The notes below the pieces were generated by a model. That model saw nothing but the letters and a program-made list of their open reading frames with translations, was not told the origin of the DNA and made no database searches. Below, in pieces: positions 10,508 through 21,405 of a stretch of 64,000 bases of DNA (positions are counted from its first letter, which is position 1; every line of letters begins with the position of its first letter). The translations under genes were made by a program, and so were the position numbers. This DNA comes from Myxococcaceae bacterium (lineage in GTDB: Bacteria > Myxococcota_A > Polyangia > Polyangiales > Ga0077539). The stretch is from positions 332,455 through 396,454 of the forward strand of contig SCUS01000133.1 in assembly GCA_004297725.1 (NCBI GenBank). The letters run 5' to 3'.

Positions 10508-11575
10508 CTAACGGGGGCGAGGCGCCGGGGGCTCGCGGGAGATGCGCATCATCCCGCTCAGGCGGTTCTCGTCCTCGTGCTCACGCTCGGCGTCGGCCCA
10601 GCTCTCTCGGATCTTCGCCGCCACGTAGAGGCTCGGGAAGGAGAGGAACAAGCCCACGAGGCCGAAGAGGTGCTCGAAGAGGATGAGCGACGTGATGATC
10701 ACGAAGCCCGGCAGCTTCACGTGCTGCGCGGTCAGCCGCGGAGAGAGGTAGTAGCTCTCGATCTTGTGCAGCACGAAGGTGCTCGCGAAGAAGACCCCGA
10801 CGCCGACCATCCCCTTGTGCGTGTAGGCCAGCACCGCCATCACGGCGCCCGACACGACCCCGCCCACCACCGGGATCAGGCCCATCACGAAGAGGAACAC
10901 CATCAGCGCCGGGATGCTCGGGAAGCGCATCAGCAGCAGCACCGGGAGCGTGAGCAGCGTGTTCACGAGCGCGACGATCACCTGGAGCTTGGCGGTGATG
11001 GCGATCGCGTCGCAGAGGTAGCTGAAGTACCGCATCATGATGCGCGGCGGGGAGTCTTCGCCCAGCGACTCGCGCCAGCGCTCGAGCTCGCGGTTTTCGA
11101 TGAGGAAGACCACCGACAGGATGAGCCCGATGAGCACGTAGATGGCGCTCTTGCCGACCGAACCGAGGAAGCCCACCACGTTGCCCGCGTAGTGCTGGGC
11201 GCGCTCGAGGCCCTGCGACGCGTGCTCGCTGACGGTGTGCTCCCAGCCTCGCGCCTGGAGCCACTCTCGCAGGTGGTGAAACTGCCCCTCGATCTCCGAC
11301 CGGAGCTGCGGCACCGCCGGGACGACCCGCGTGTATCCGAGGAAGGACAGCAGCGCGAGGGCGCAGACCGCGAGCACCACCTGGCCCAGCACGGCCACGG
11401 CGATGGGCACCTGGAAGCGCGCGTTGAGCCACTTCGCGCCCGCCCCGAGCGCCCGCTCGAACAGCACGAAGAACACCAGCAGCACCGCCAGGTGGCGGAA
11501 GACGAAGAGCAACCCGAGGAAGAGCGCCAGGACGAAGATCCGCCGCACGTTGCGGTCGGTGAACACCATTCGCAT
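10508..11575 (-). CDS. AI-2E family transporter (PF01594-type membrane protein)
   Basis: Multiple TM segments, GLIPVVGGVVSGAVMAVLAYTHKG and YYLSPRLTAQHVKLPGF motifs; ATG at 11575 chosen over the longer track start at 11656. Confidence 0.82.
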   Translation of the reverse strand: MRMVFTDRNVRRIFVLALFLGLLFVFRHLAVLLVFFVLFERALGAGAKWLNARFQVPIAVAVLGQVVLAVCALALLSFLGYTRVVPAVPQLRSEIEGQFHHLREWLQARGWEHTVSEHASQGLERAQHYAGNVVGFLGSVGKSAIYVLIGLILSVVFLIENRELERWRESLGEDSPPRIMMRYFSYLCDAIAITAKLQVIVALVNTLLTLPVLLLMRFPSIPALMVFLFVMGLIPVVGGVVSGAVMAVLAYTHKGMVGVGVFFASTFVLHKIESYYLSPRLTAQHVKLPGFVIITSLILFEHLFGLVGLFLSFPSLYVAAKIRESWADAEREHEDENRLSGMMRISREPPAPRPR

Positions 11576-11703
11576 CACGGCCCGGGAGGGTACACCCCGC
11601 CCCGCGCCGCTCCCCCGCTTTCTCCAGCGGTCCGCACCCACACTGTGGGCCATCACCCGGATGTGCGGCGGGGGCGTCTAAGCCTTCGACATCGACACCG
11701 AAC

Positions 11704-14700
11704 TTGAAGAGACTGCGATCCACTGCGGATCGGCCGCATCGGAGGAGAGTCTCGCCTAGGTACAAATGGATACTTTTCGCTGCGGCGCTGGTCGCTGCTG
11801 GCTGTGACGGCGCCTCGGTCGTCGGCGGCACGGAGCCCCGCGACGCGACCGTCGACGTCACCGCGGACGCCACCATGGACGCGTCGGTGTGCCCGTCGCC
11901 CCTGCTGTCGTGCAACCAGCGCTGCGCCGACCCGCGCACCGACCGGGAGAACTGCGGCGCCTGCGGGCGCTCGTGCTCCACGGGCAACGTCTGTCAGAAC
12001 GGCGCCTGCGTACCGGACTGTGGGACCGGCGAGACGCTCTGCCGCTCGGCCGGCGACGCCGGAGCGGGCCTCGCGTGCGTCTCCCTCCGCACCGACCGGG
12101 CGAACTGCGGCGCTTGCGGGATGGCCTGCGGCACCAACCAGGTCTGCGCCAACGGCGCGTGCACGTTCATGTGCACCGGCACCACGACCGAGTGCACCCG
12201 CGGCGGCGCGGGCATGGACGGCGGCGGCGAGCGCTACTGCGCCGACCTGCAGGCCGACCGCAACGACTGCGGCGCCTGCGGAAACACCTGCACGGACGGC
12301 TACTCCTGCCAGGCCGGCCGCTGCCGCATCCGCTGCCCCGAGCTCTCGGTCCAGTGCCCCGCCCCGGCGACCGACGGCGGCATGCCCGGCGCTGAGGTCT
12401 GCTCGGACACCAGCATCGACATCAACAACTGCGGGAGCTGCGGCAACGCCTGCCCGTTCGGACAGTTCTGCGTCCGCGGCGCCTGCCGTACGACCTGCGG
12501 CGCGGGCTTCACCGACTGCATGGGCGTCTGCCGTGACCTCACCAGCGACCGCCTCGGCTGCGGCGCCTGCGGCAACGCGTGCGGATCCGGCGAGGTCTGC
12601 ACCGCGGGCCGCTGCGTCGTCTCCTGCGGCGGCGGCCTCACGAGCTGCGAGAACGTCTGCCGTGACATCCAGACCGACGTGAACAACTGCGGCGCCTGCG
12701 GCACCCGCTGCATGCCCGGCCAGGTCTGCTCTCGCGGGATGTGTCAGGTCTCGTGCAGCGCGGGCACCGCGGACTGCTCGGGCACCTGCCGCGACCTCCA
12801 GACCGACAACGCCCACTGCGGCGCCTGCGGCACGGCCTGCGCGGCCGGCCAGATCTGCTCCATGGGCGCCTGCGTCGTCTCGTGCGGCGCCGGCACCACC
12901 AACTGCTCGGGCACCTGCCGCGACCTCCAGACCGACAACGCCAACTGCGGCGCCTGCGGCACGGCCTGCGCGGCCGGCCAGGTCTGCTCGCGCGGCGCCT
13001 GCACCGTCACCTGCGGCGGCGGCCTCACCAACTGCAGCAACGTCTGCCGTGACCTCGACACCGACCGCGCCAACTGCGGCGCGTGCGGCACCACCTGCGC
13101 CGCGGGCCAGGTCTGCTCCGCGGGCCGCTGCCAGGTGTCCTGCCTCGAGGGCCTCACCAACTGCACGGGCGTCTGCCGCGACCTCGCGAGCGACGTGAAC
13201 AACTGCGGCGGCTGCGGCATGGCCTGCGCCGCGGGCCAGGTGTGCTCCGGCGGCATGTGCCGCGTCTCCTGTGGCGCCGGCACCACCAACTGCGGCGGCA
13301 TCTGCCGCGACCTGCAGACCGACGTGAACAACTGCGCCTCCTGCGGCATGGCCTGCCCCGCGGGTCAGGTGTGCTCGAACGCGGCCTGCGTGGTCTCGTG
13401 CGGCACCGGCCTCACGGACTGCATGGGCGTCTGCCGCGACCTGCAGACCGACCGCGTCAACTGCGGCGCCTGCGGCACCACCTGCCCCTCGGGCCAGGCG
13501 TGCGCCGCGGGGCGCTGCGTGGTCTCGTGCCTCGCGGGCCAGACCGCCTGCTCGGGCGTCTGCCGTGACCTGCAGACCGACATCAACCACTGCGGCGCCT
13601 GCGGCACCGCCTGCCCCTCGGGCCAGGTGTGCAACGGCGGCATGTGCCGCGTGTCCTGCGGCACTGGGCTCTCGAACTGCGGCGGCACCTGCCGCGACCT
13701 CCAGACGGACAACAACCACTGCGGCTCGTGCGGCACCGTCTGCCCGGGCGGCCAGATCTGCCAGGCCGGCGCCTGCGTCGTCACCTGCCAGATGGGCCTC
13801 ACGGCCTGCGGCGCCACCTGCCGCGACCTCGGCAACGACAACACCAACTGCGGCGCCTGCGGCCGGGTGTGCGCCGCCGGCCAGGCCTGCGTGGCGGGGG
13901 CCTGCTCGGTCACCTGCAGCGCGGGCCTCAGCAACTGCTCGGGCACCTGCCGTGACCTCCAGAACGACCGCACCAACTGCGGCACCTGCGGCACGACCTG
14001 CCCGTCGGGCCAGGTGTGCACCGCGGGCGCTTGCGTGATCACGTGCCCCATCGGCCAGACGGCCTGCGGCTCCACGTGCGTCAACCTCGTGTCCGACCGC
14101 AACAACTGCGGCGCCTGCGGCACCGTGTGCCCCGCGGGCCAGATCTGCGCGGGCTCGGCCTGCGTGACGAGCTGCGCGGCGGGCCTCACGGCCTGCGGCA
14201 CCACCTGCCGCGACATCACGACCGACGTCAGCAACTGCGGCATGTGCGGGCGCGTCTGCACGGCCGGCCAGAGCTGCGTGGCCGGCGCGTGCACCCTGGT
14301 GTGCCCTGCCGGGCAGACCAACTGCTCGGGCACCTGCCGCGACCTGCAGACCGACCTCAACAACTGCGGCGCCTGCGGCACCACCTGCCCGGGCGGCCAG
14401 GTCTGCTCCGCGGGTCGCTGCGTGGTGACCTGCGCGGCCGGCCTCACCAACTGCTCGGGTAGCTGCACCAACGTCGCCACCGACCCGGGCAACTGCGGCG
14501 CCTGCGGCACCGTCTGCCCTGCTCGCGCCAACGCGTCGTCGTCCTGCGCGGGCTCTCGCTGCGGCTTCGTCTGCAACGCCGGCTTCGCCGACTGCGACGG
14601 CAACGCGGCCAACGGCTGCGAGGTCAACACCGGCACCTCGCTCACCAACTGCGGCGCCTGCGGCACCGTCTGCTCCATCAGCAATGGCGTGGGCGTGTGC

Positions 14701-15540
14701 TCTTCGGGCGCGTGCCGAGTGGCCTCGTGCAACACGGGCTTCGGCGACTGCAACGCGATGCCCACGGACGGCTGCGAGACCAACACGCAGACCTCGTCCT
14801 CGAACTGCGGCGCGTGCGGCACGGTCTGCGCTGGCGGCGGCGCCTGCACGGCCGGGAGCTGCGCCCCGCGCTGCAACACCGCGGCGGCGCGCGTGCTGGT
14901 CTACGGGCCGGGCGGCACCTCGGGGACGTCGATGTTCCCGTCTGGGACGGTCGTGACGGTGGCGAGCGACGCGATGTGGCGCTCGATGACCGCCGCGCAG
15001 TTCGAGCAGTACGACCTCATCTGGATCGACGGCGGCACCTGCGGCGGCACCACGTCCTCGCTCTTCGGCACGGCGCAGGACACCCTGGCTACCTGGGGTC
15101 CCGCGGTGCGAGGGCGCATCGTGCTCCTCACGGGTGACCCCGACCTCCACCGCAACAACGACACCCCGGTGCTCTACCGCAACACGGTCAACTGGCTGAA
15201 GGGCCTGGGGCGCACCAGCGACGGCGGCCGCACCGGTCTCTTCTTCTCCTGGGGCTGCACCACGTACACCAGCAGCGTCTTCAGCGTGTCGCGCGGAGCC
15301 CCGGAGGTCTTCACCAGCGTGCTGGGCTCGGGCATCAGCACCCGGGTCTTCAACCCCTGCGAGGCCACCCTCACCGCGGCCGCGGCGAGCCACCCCGTGA
15401 CCTCGGGCTTCACCAGCTTCTGGGACTGCCCGATGCACGGCGCGTTCATGTCGATCCCCACGGGCTACGTGACCCTCGGCGTCAGCGGCGGCTCACCCAG
15501 CCTCATCGCGCGCGAGTCCGCCACCGCCTGCATCCCCTGA
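11704..15540 (+). CDS. Giant Cys-rich repeat lipoprotein with 22 tandem ~43-aa 8-Cys units and a C-terminal alpha/beta-looking domain
   Basis: Repeat consensus CGAGLTNCSGTCRDLQTDNANCGACGTACAAGQVCSRGACVVT; lipobox LVAAGC; apparent TTG start at 11704. Resembles Cys-rich (MXAN_6577-like) myxobacterial proteins as I recall them. Confidence 0.85.
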   Translation: MKRLRSTADRPHRRRVSPRYKWILFAAALVAAGCDGASVVGGTEPRDATVDVTADATMDASVCPSPLLSCNQRCADPRTDRENCGACGRSCSTGNVCQNGACVPDCGTGETLCRSAGDAGAGLACVSLRTDRANCGACGMACGTNQVCANGACTFMCTGTTTECTRGGAGMDGGGERYCADLQADRNDCGACGNTCTDGYSCQAGRCRIRCPELSVQCPAPATDGGMPGAEVCSDTSIDINNCGSCGNACPFGQFCVRGACRTTCGAGFTDCMGVCRDLTSDRLGCGACGNACGSGEVCTAGRCVVSCGGGLTSCENVCRDIQTDVNNCGACGTRCMPGQVCSRGMCQVSCSAGTADCSGTCRDLQTDNAHCGACGTACAAGQICSMGACVVSCGAGTTNCSGTCRDLQTDNANCGACGTACAAGQVCSRGACTVTCGGGLTNCSNVCRDLDTDRANCGACGTTCAAGQVCSAGRCQVSCLEGLTNCTGVCRDLASDVNNCGGCGMACAAGQVCSGGMCRVSCGAGTTNCGGICRDLQTDVNNCASCGMACPAGQVCSNAACVVSCGTGLTDCMGVCRDLQTDRVNCGACGTTCPSGQACAAGRCVVSCLAGQTACSGVCRDLQTDINHCGACGTACPSGQVCNGGMCRVSCGTGLSNCGGTCRDLQTDNNHCGSCGTVCPGGQICQAGACVVTCQMGLTACGATCRDLGNDNTNCGACGRVCAAGQACVAGACSVTCSAGLSNCSGTCRDLQNDRTNCGTCGTTCPSGQVCTAGACVITCPIGQTACGSTCVNLVSDRNNCGACGTVCPAGQICAGSACVTSCAAGLTACGTTCRDITTDVSNCGMCGRVCTAGQSCVAGACTLVCPAGQTNCSGTCRDLQTDLNNCGACGTTCPGGQVCSAGRCVVTCAAGLTNCSGSCTNVATDPGNCGACGTVCPARANASSSCAGSRCGFVCNAGFADCDGNAANGCEVNTGTSLTNCGACGTVCSISNGVGVCSSGACRVASCNTGFGDCNAMPTDGCETNTQTSSSNCGACGTVCAGGGACTAGSCAPRCNTAAARVLVYGPGGTSGTSMFPSGTVVTVASDAMWRSMTAAQFEQYDLIWIDGGTCGGTTSSLFGTAQDTLATWGPAVRGRIVLLTGDPDLHRNNDTPVLYRNTVNWLKGLGRTSDGGRTGLFFSWGCTTYTSSVFSVSRGAPEVFTSVLGSGISTRVFNPCEATLTAAAASHPVTSGFTSFWDCPMHGAFMSIPTGYVTLGVSGGSPSLIARESATACIP
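12754..14459 (+). repeat. Core of 129-bp degenerate tandem coding repeats
   Basis: Successive unit starts differ by exactly 129 bp (e.g. TGC at 12754 and 12883); each unit encodes 43 aa with eight Cys in register. Confidence 0.85.
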
Positions 15541-15560
15541 CGCAGCGCTCCCTCCCCTGA

Positions 15561-15584
15561 GGGCACCCTCCCCCGAGGGTGCCC
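15561..15584. terminator. Bidirectional terminator candidate between convergent genes
   Basis: GGGCACCCTC-CCCC-GAGGGTGCCC: perfect 10-bp stem. Confidence 0.6.
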
Positions 15585-15652
15585 GACTCCCCCCCACGAT
15601 ACCGATCCCGCCAACCCCACTCTGAGCGACCCGCGGGTCGCCGGACGGCGCC

Positions 15653-16383
<731 letters not shown>

Positions 16384-16387
<4 letters not shown>

Positions 16388-18024
16388 GAGAACCGAAGCC
16401 CCTCCACGGGTCGGAGCCGACCCGCGAGCACCGCCGGGAAGGTCGCCGCCAACAGGCAGATTCCCACCGACGTCACGAACACCAGGCTGTAGTCCGCCGG
16501 GGCGATGAGCACCGGCAGCCGGTCGATGTAATAGACCTCCGGATCGAGCGGGATTCCCACGTGCTTCATCACCATCGCGGAGAGCACGGCGGCGCTCGTC
16601 CCGAGCAGCGCGCCCACCACCCCGATGAGCCCGCCCACCGACAGGAACACCCTGGTGATGAACCCGTCGCTCGCCCCCATCGCCTTGAGCACCGCGATCT
16701 CCCGGCCCTTCTCGGTCACCAGCAGCAGCAGCGTCGCCACGATGCTGAAGCTCGCCACGATGATCGCCACCGTGAGCAGCAGCCAGATCAGCAGCTTCTC
16801 CAGCTTGAGCGCCCGAAAGAGGTTCTGGTTGAGCTGCTTCCAGTCGCGCACCCGCAGGCTGCGGGCGTGCGCCGGGGCCTCGACCGCCGCCACCACCTGG
16901 TCGCTGAGGTCGACGTCGCGGAGGCGCACCTCGATCGCCGTGATGGCCCCGTCGCGGTAGTTGAAGAAGCGCTGCGCCACCGGGATGAGCACGTACGCAT
17001 ACTTGGTGTCGTATTCGTACATGCCTGAATAGAAGATGCCCGCGACGCGGAAGAGCTTGGTCTTGGGCATCGGCCCGAGCGGACCGATGGAGCCGAAGGG
17101 CGACACCACGCGCACCTCGTCGCCCACCGCCAGGTGCAGGTTGGTGGCGAGCTCGCGGCCCACCACGATGCCCGGCAGGGGTTCGGTCGGAGCGCCCGGC
17201 GGAGGCGGCCGGAGGGAGCCGGTGTCGCTGAATCCCGAGAGGCCGTCGAGGCGCGTCGTGGGGAGCTCGAGCTCGCCGCGGCCCACCACCGGGCGGCGGT
17301 CGCTCGGGCTCAGGTGATCGAGCCGCGCCGGGTCTTCCAGGTACTCGATGCGGCCTCGGATGAGCTCGCGCCGCAGCCCGATGGCCGCGCCGCCCTGCGC
17401 CGGGTCGATGCCCCGCAGGATCACCCCGGACAGGTTGGTCTGCGAGGTGATCATCACCTCGCCCTGCACCAGCGGCGTCGCGGCGCTCACCTCGGGCAGC
17501 GCCCGGATGCTGCGCAGCAGGGGCTGCCAGTCGGTGAACCCGCCGCGCTCGCGGTCGACCACCACGTGGGGGTTGTTGCCGAGGATCTTGTGCTTCAGGT
17601 CGTTGCCGAAGCCCCCCATGATCGAGATGGTCATGCAGAGGGCGAAGGACCCGAGGCCCACGCCCAGGAAGGCCAGGAAGGAGATCACCGTGAGGAAGCC
17701 GCTCTTGCGGGCGCGGAGCTGCCGGACGGCGATGGTGAGCTCCGCGGCGACCTTCTCCAGCCGGTCGAAGAGCTTGGGCATCCAGAGCAGCGTGGAGAGG
17801 AAGTACGCCTCCAGCGCCGAGACCAGCACCCCCACGCGCAGCGCCACCAGGGCGAGCGAGGGCGTCGGGTCGAAGCCGCGCGGCTCCATCCTCGCGGCCA
17901 GCTTCAAGCAGAGGAACGACAGCGCGACGGCGCCGACCATCCACGCCGCGTAGAGCCAGCGCCGGCGGGCCTGCGAGGCCACCGCGCGAGAGACGATCCA
18001 GAGGATGATCAGGTCAACGGCCAT
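16384..18024 (-). CDS. FtsX-like ABC transporter permease, LolC/LolE-type
   Basis: RKSGFLTVISFLAFLGVGLGSFALCMTISIMGGFGNDL; IAVLKAMGASDGFI; overlaps the ATPase gene. Confidence 0.87.
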
Positions 18025-19627
18025 CCGACTCGGGGCGCAGCTGCGGGAAGAGCACCACGTCGCGGATGCTCTTCTGCCCGGTGAGGAGCATCACCAGGCG
18101 GTCTACGCCGAGGCCGAAGCCCGCCGTCGGGGGCATGCCGTAGGAGAGCGCGCGGATGTAGTCGGCGTCGAAGTCCATCGCCTCCTCGTCGCCCCGCTCG
18201 CGGTTGCCGAGCTGCGCCCGGAAGCGCTCGGCCTGGTCGTCGGGGTCGTTGAGCTCGCTGAAGGCGTTGGCGAGCTCGCGGCCCTCCACGAAGAGCTCGA
18301 AGCGGTCGGTGAAGGTCACCGGGAACCCGTCGCCGTACTGCGCGGCCTGCTTGTCGGCGTCCTTCTTGCGGGCCAGCGGCGACACGTCGAAGGGGTAGTC
18401 GACGATGAAGACCGGCACGCTCTGCGAGCCGTCGTCGGAGCGGTAGTCGTCGACCAGCGAGGACTCGGCGAAGAGCTCGAACATCGCGAAGAGCAGCTCG
18501 CCCGCGGTGGTGCACTTGTGGAGGTACTCCCGGTGCTCTCGCTGGAGCGACGGGGTGGCGAGCACCGCGGCGCGCACCCGGCCCCAGCTCGAGAGCTCGG
18601 CGCCGTCGGCCCACGCGGCGACCAGCTCGGGGTGCCGCTTCGCGATCGCCGAGGTGACCGCGTCGAGCATCCGCACCCGGCGCCACGGGCGCGCCAGCGA
18701 GTACGAGCGCCCGTTCGAGAACCGGGGAAACCTCGCGGCGAGGCGGGCGTCGACGTGGGTGACGAGCTCTTCGGTCTCGTCCATCAGCTCTCGGTAGGTC
18801 GCGTAGGCCTGGTAGAACTCCAGGATCGTGAACTCCGGGTTGTGCCGCGTGGAGAGGCCCTCGTTGCGCCACACCCGGCCGATCTCGTAGACCCGGTCTA
18901 GGCCCCCCACGATGAGGCGCTTGAGGTAGAGCTCGGGCGCCACGCGGAGGTAGAGGTCGAGGTCGAGCGCGTTGTGGTGCGTGGTGAAGGGCTTGGCCGT
19001 CGCGCCGCCTCGCACGGAGTTGAGCGTCGGGGTCTCGACCTCCATGAAGTCACGGTCGTCGAGCCACTCTCGCAGCGCCCGCACGATGATCGAGCGGGCG
19101 CGGAACACCTCGTTGACCTCGGGGTAGTTGGCGATGAGGTCGGTGTAGCGCTGGCGGTAGCGGGTCTCGACCTCGCTGATGCCGAACCACTCGCTCGGGA
19201 TGGGCGTGTAGCTCTTGGACAGCGGGCGCAGCGTCCTGGCGAGCACCGAGAGTTCGAGCAGCCGGGTGCGCATCGGCGGCCCCTCGACCAGCACGATGTC
19301 TCCGAGGTCGATCTCCTTGAGCAGCGAGAAGTCGTCCCCGAGGTCGCGCGCCGAGCAGAAGAGCTGGATCTCCCCGGTGCCGTCGCGCAGCTTGATGAAC
19401 ACCAGCTTGCCGGTGTCGCGCAGCGCCACCACGCGGCCGGCGACGCGGTAGGGCGCGTGCTCGGGGTCGGCGTTGAAGGCCTCCTTCTGGTGCTCGTGCG
19501 CCGCGCGAATACTCGCCACGGTATGCAGGGGCCCCGGGTCGTTGCCGAAGGGGAGGTGTCCGCGCGCCCGCCAGGCTTCGGCCTTGGCGCGGCGCACCGA
19601 TTCGAGGGTGCTCGTCGTGTCGCTCAT
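18014..19627 (-). CDS. lysS: Lysyl-tRNA synthetase (class II)
   Basis: RYRQRYTDLIAN, FMEVETPTLNSVRGGATAKPFTTHHNALDLDLYLRVAPELYLKRLIVGGLDRVYEIGRVWRNEG, GFGLGVDRLVMLLT; start MSDTTSTLES at 19627. Confidence 0.96.
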   Translation of the reverse strand: MSDTTSTLESVRRAKAEAWRARGHLPFGNDPGPLHTVASIRAAHEHQKEAFNADPEHAPYRVAGRVVALRDTGKLVFIKLRDGTGEIQLFCSARDLGDDFSLLKEIDLGDIVLVEGPPMRTRLLELSVLARTLRPLSKSYTPIPSEWFGISEVETRYRQRYTDLIANYPEVNEVFRARSIIVRALREWLDDRDFMEVETPTLNSVRGGATAKPFTTHHNALDLDLYLRVAPELYLKRLIVGGLDRVYEIGRVWRNEGLSTRHNPEFTILEFYQAYATYRELMDETEELVTHVDARLAARFPRFSNGRSYSLARPWRRVRMLDAVTSAIAKRHPELVAAWADGAELSSWGRVRAAVLATPSLQREHREYLHKCTTAGELLFAMFELFAESSLVDDYRSDDGSQSVPVFIVDYPFDVSPLARKKDADKQAAQYGDGFPVTFTDRFELFVEGRELANAFSELNDPDDQAERFRAQLGNRERGDEEAMDFDADYIRALSYGMPPTAGFGLGVDRLVMLLTGQKSIRDVVLFPQLRPESDGR

Positions 19628-19710
19628 CGGATGGGCGCGGGTTATACCGACCCGCGCCCCGGCGGTCACGCGTTCGCGCCCCCGCTCCACGCCCCCACCG
19701 ACGAGCCCCC

Positions 19711-21405
19711 ATGAAGGCCCTCCTCTCCCGACTCCGAGCGCCCGACCCGCGCCGCCCCTTCACCTGGATCGTCGCGCTCTTCGTGCTCGCCTGCCTCGTG
19801 GGATCGACCTGGGGCATCCCCTGCACCGACGCCTGGCACAACGACGCGCTCTCCCCCCGCCCGTGCGGCCTCGGAGCCGTGGTCGAGACCTGGCGCCCGG
19901 GCCACTTCTTCCGCTACCCCCCGCTGCAGCTCACGCTGCTCACCCTGCTCTCGCTGCCGTGGATCGCGCTGGGCGCCCTGCGCGCTCCCGCCGCGACGCA
20001 GGAGGCGCTGCTGCACGAGCTCATCCAGCCCCGGTACATGACCCCCATCGAGGTCGTCGCGCGCGCGGTCACGCTGCTGATGGCCGTCGGGGTGCTCTTC
20101 AACGTGCGACGCCTGGTGGCTCGCGTCTGGGGTGAGCGGGCGGGCGACGCGGCGGCGGCGGTCACGGCCCTCAACCCGGTGCTCGTGTACTTCTCGCACA
20201 GCGGCAACAGCGACATCCCCTGCCTCTTCTGGGTGACCCTCGGGCTCGTCGAGCTCGATCGGGTGCTCGCCGGCGAGGCCCGAGAGCTGCGCGCCCTCCT
20301 CTGCGCCGCCGCCGCCGCCCTCACCAAGGACCAGTCGATCCCGCTCTTCTTCGTCGCCGCGCCGTGGGCCCTGCTCGTCGGCCCCGCGCTCTCCCGCGGC
20401 GACCGCACCCTCCGCGCGGTGCTGCTGCGCCCCGCGCTCTGGCGCGCCCTCGCCGCGTCGGCCGGGCTCTACCTGCTCGCGGCAGGCGCCGTCACGAACC
20501 CCGTGGGCTACGCGCGTCGCATCGCCTGGATCACCGGCCCCGCCAACGCCGACTGGGTGGTCGTCGGTCGAGACCTGCTGGGGGTCGACGCGATCCTCCG
20601 CGAGGTCGTGCAGGCGGTGCCCCTCTTCGCCTCGCGGGCCGTCGCGCTCGCCGCCCTCCTCGGCCTCGGCCTCGCGCTCTCGGGCCGCCGGGGAGTCCCT
20701 CGCGCGCGCGCAGCCCTCCCCGCGGTCGCGGCGCTCTCCTACCTCGCGCTCTTCATCATCCCCTCGCGATGGACCATGGAGCGGCACCTGATGCCGATGA
20801 TGGTCCTGCTGCTCACCTATGTGGGCGTGGCCTTCGACGCGCTGCTCGATCGGCTCTCCCCCGGAGCGCGCCCTCTCGGCGCCGCGCTGCTCGGGCTCGC
20901 GCTGCTCCCGCAGGCGATCGACGTGGCCTCGGTGGACGGCACCCTCGCGCTCGACTCCCGCAACGCCGCGCAGCGCTTCCTCGCCGCGCTGCCCCGCGGA
21001 ACCACCCTGGAGATCTACGGGGGCAACCAGTACCTCCCCAACCTCCCTACGCACCTCCGCATCACCCGCGTGGGCCCCGAGCCCGACCGCGAGCGTAGCC
21101 CCCTCCCCGGCGTCGCCGAGTCGCGCGAGGCCTTCCGCGACGTCACGCAGCGGGCGCCCGACTACGCCCTCGTGGGCGAGGACTTCGCGACCTACTACCT
21201 CCCCACCGACCGACCGCTCGATCCGCATTTCGCGCGGCTCAACCGCGACCCCGACGGGCGGGGCCTCATGACCGGCCTCCTCGACGGATCGCTCGGCTAC
21301 GCCTGGGCCCTGCGCTCGAGGTGCGAGCTCCCCGCGCCGCTGCGCTGCGTGCGCATGCACCGCTCCATCGGCGCCGAGACCTGGATCTTCCGGCGCGCCC
21401 GGTGA
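19711..21405 (+). CDS. Polytopic membrane glycosyltransferase-like protein (GT-C/ArnT-like)
   Basis: Multiple TM segments, GT39/GT83-like arrangement. Confidence 0.65.
   Translation: MKALLSRLRAPDPRRPFTWIVALFVLACLVGSTWGIPCTDAWHNDALSPRPCGLGAVVETWRPGHFFRYPPLQLTLLTLLSLPWIALGALRAPAATQEALLHELIQPRYMTPIEVVARAVTLLMAVGVLFNVRRLVARVWGERAGDAAAAVTALNPVLVYFSHSGNSDIPCLFWVTLGLVELDRVLAGEARELRALLCAAAAALTKDQSIPLFFVAAPWALLVGPALSRGDRTLRAVLLRPALWRALAASAGLYLLAAGAVTNPVGYARRIAWITGPANADWVVVGRDLLGVDAILREVVQAVPLFASRAVALAALLGLGLALSGRRGVPRARAALPAVAALSYLALFIIPSRWTMERHLMPMMVLLLTYVGVAFDALLDRLSPGARPLGAALLGLALLPQAIDVASVDGTLALDSRNAAQRFLAALPRGTTLEIYGGNQYLPNLPTHLRITRVGPEPDRERSPLPGVAESREAFRDVTQRAPDYALVGEDFATYYLPTDRPLDPHFARLNRDPDGRGLMTGLLDGSLGYAWALRSRCELPAPLRCVRMHRSIGAETWIFRRAR

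Noticed and set aside
12754-14459. Possible CRISPR or noncoding tandem repeat array
   Set aside because: Repeats are contiguous 129-bp degenerate coding units with conserved reading frame and Cys codons, without spacers.
13365-14879. 504-aa minus-strand ORF rich in PQAPQ repeats (similar ORF at 61794..63980)
   Set aside because: Another antisense reading of the Cys-rich repeats; appears identically opposite both paralogs.
11653-15438. 1261-aa minus-strand ORF with Ala/Gly/Arg repeats
   Set aside because: Shadow of the 129-bp tandem repeats of the Cys-rich gene; its repetitiveness is inherited from the sense strand.
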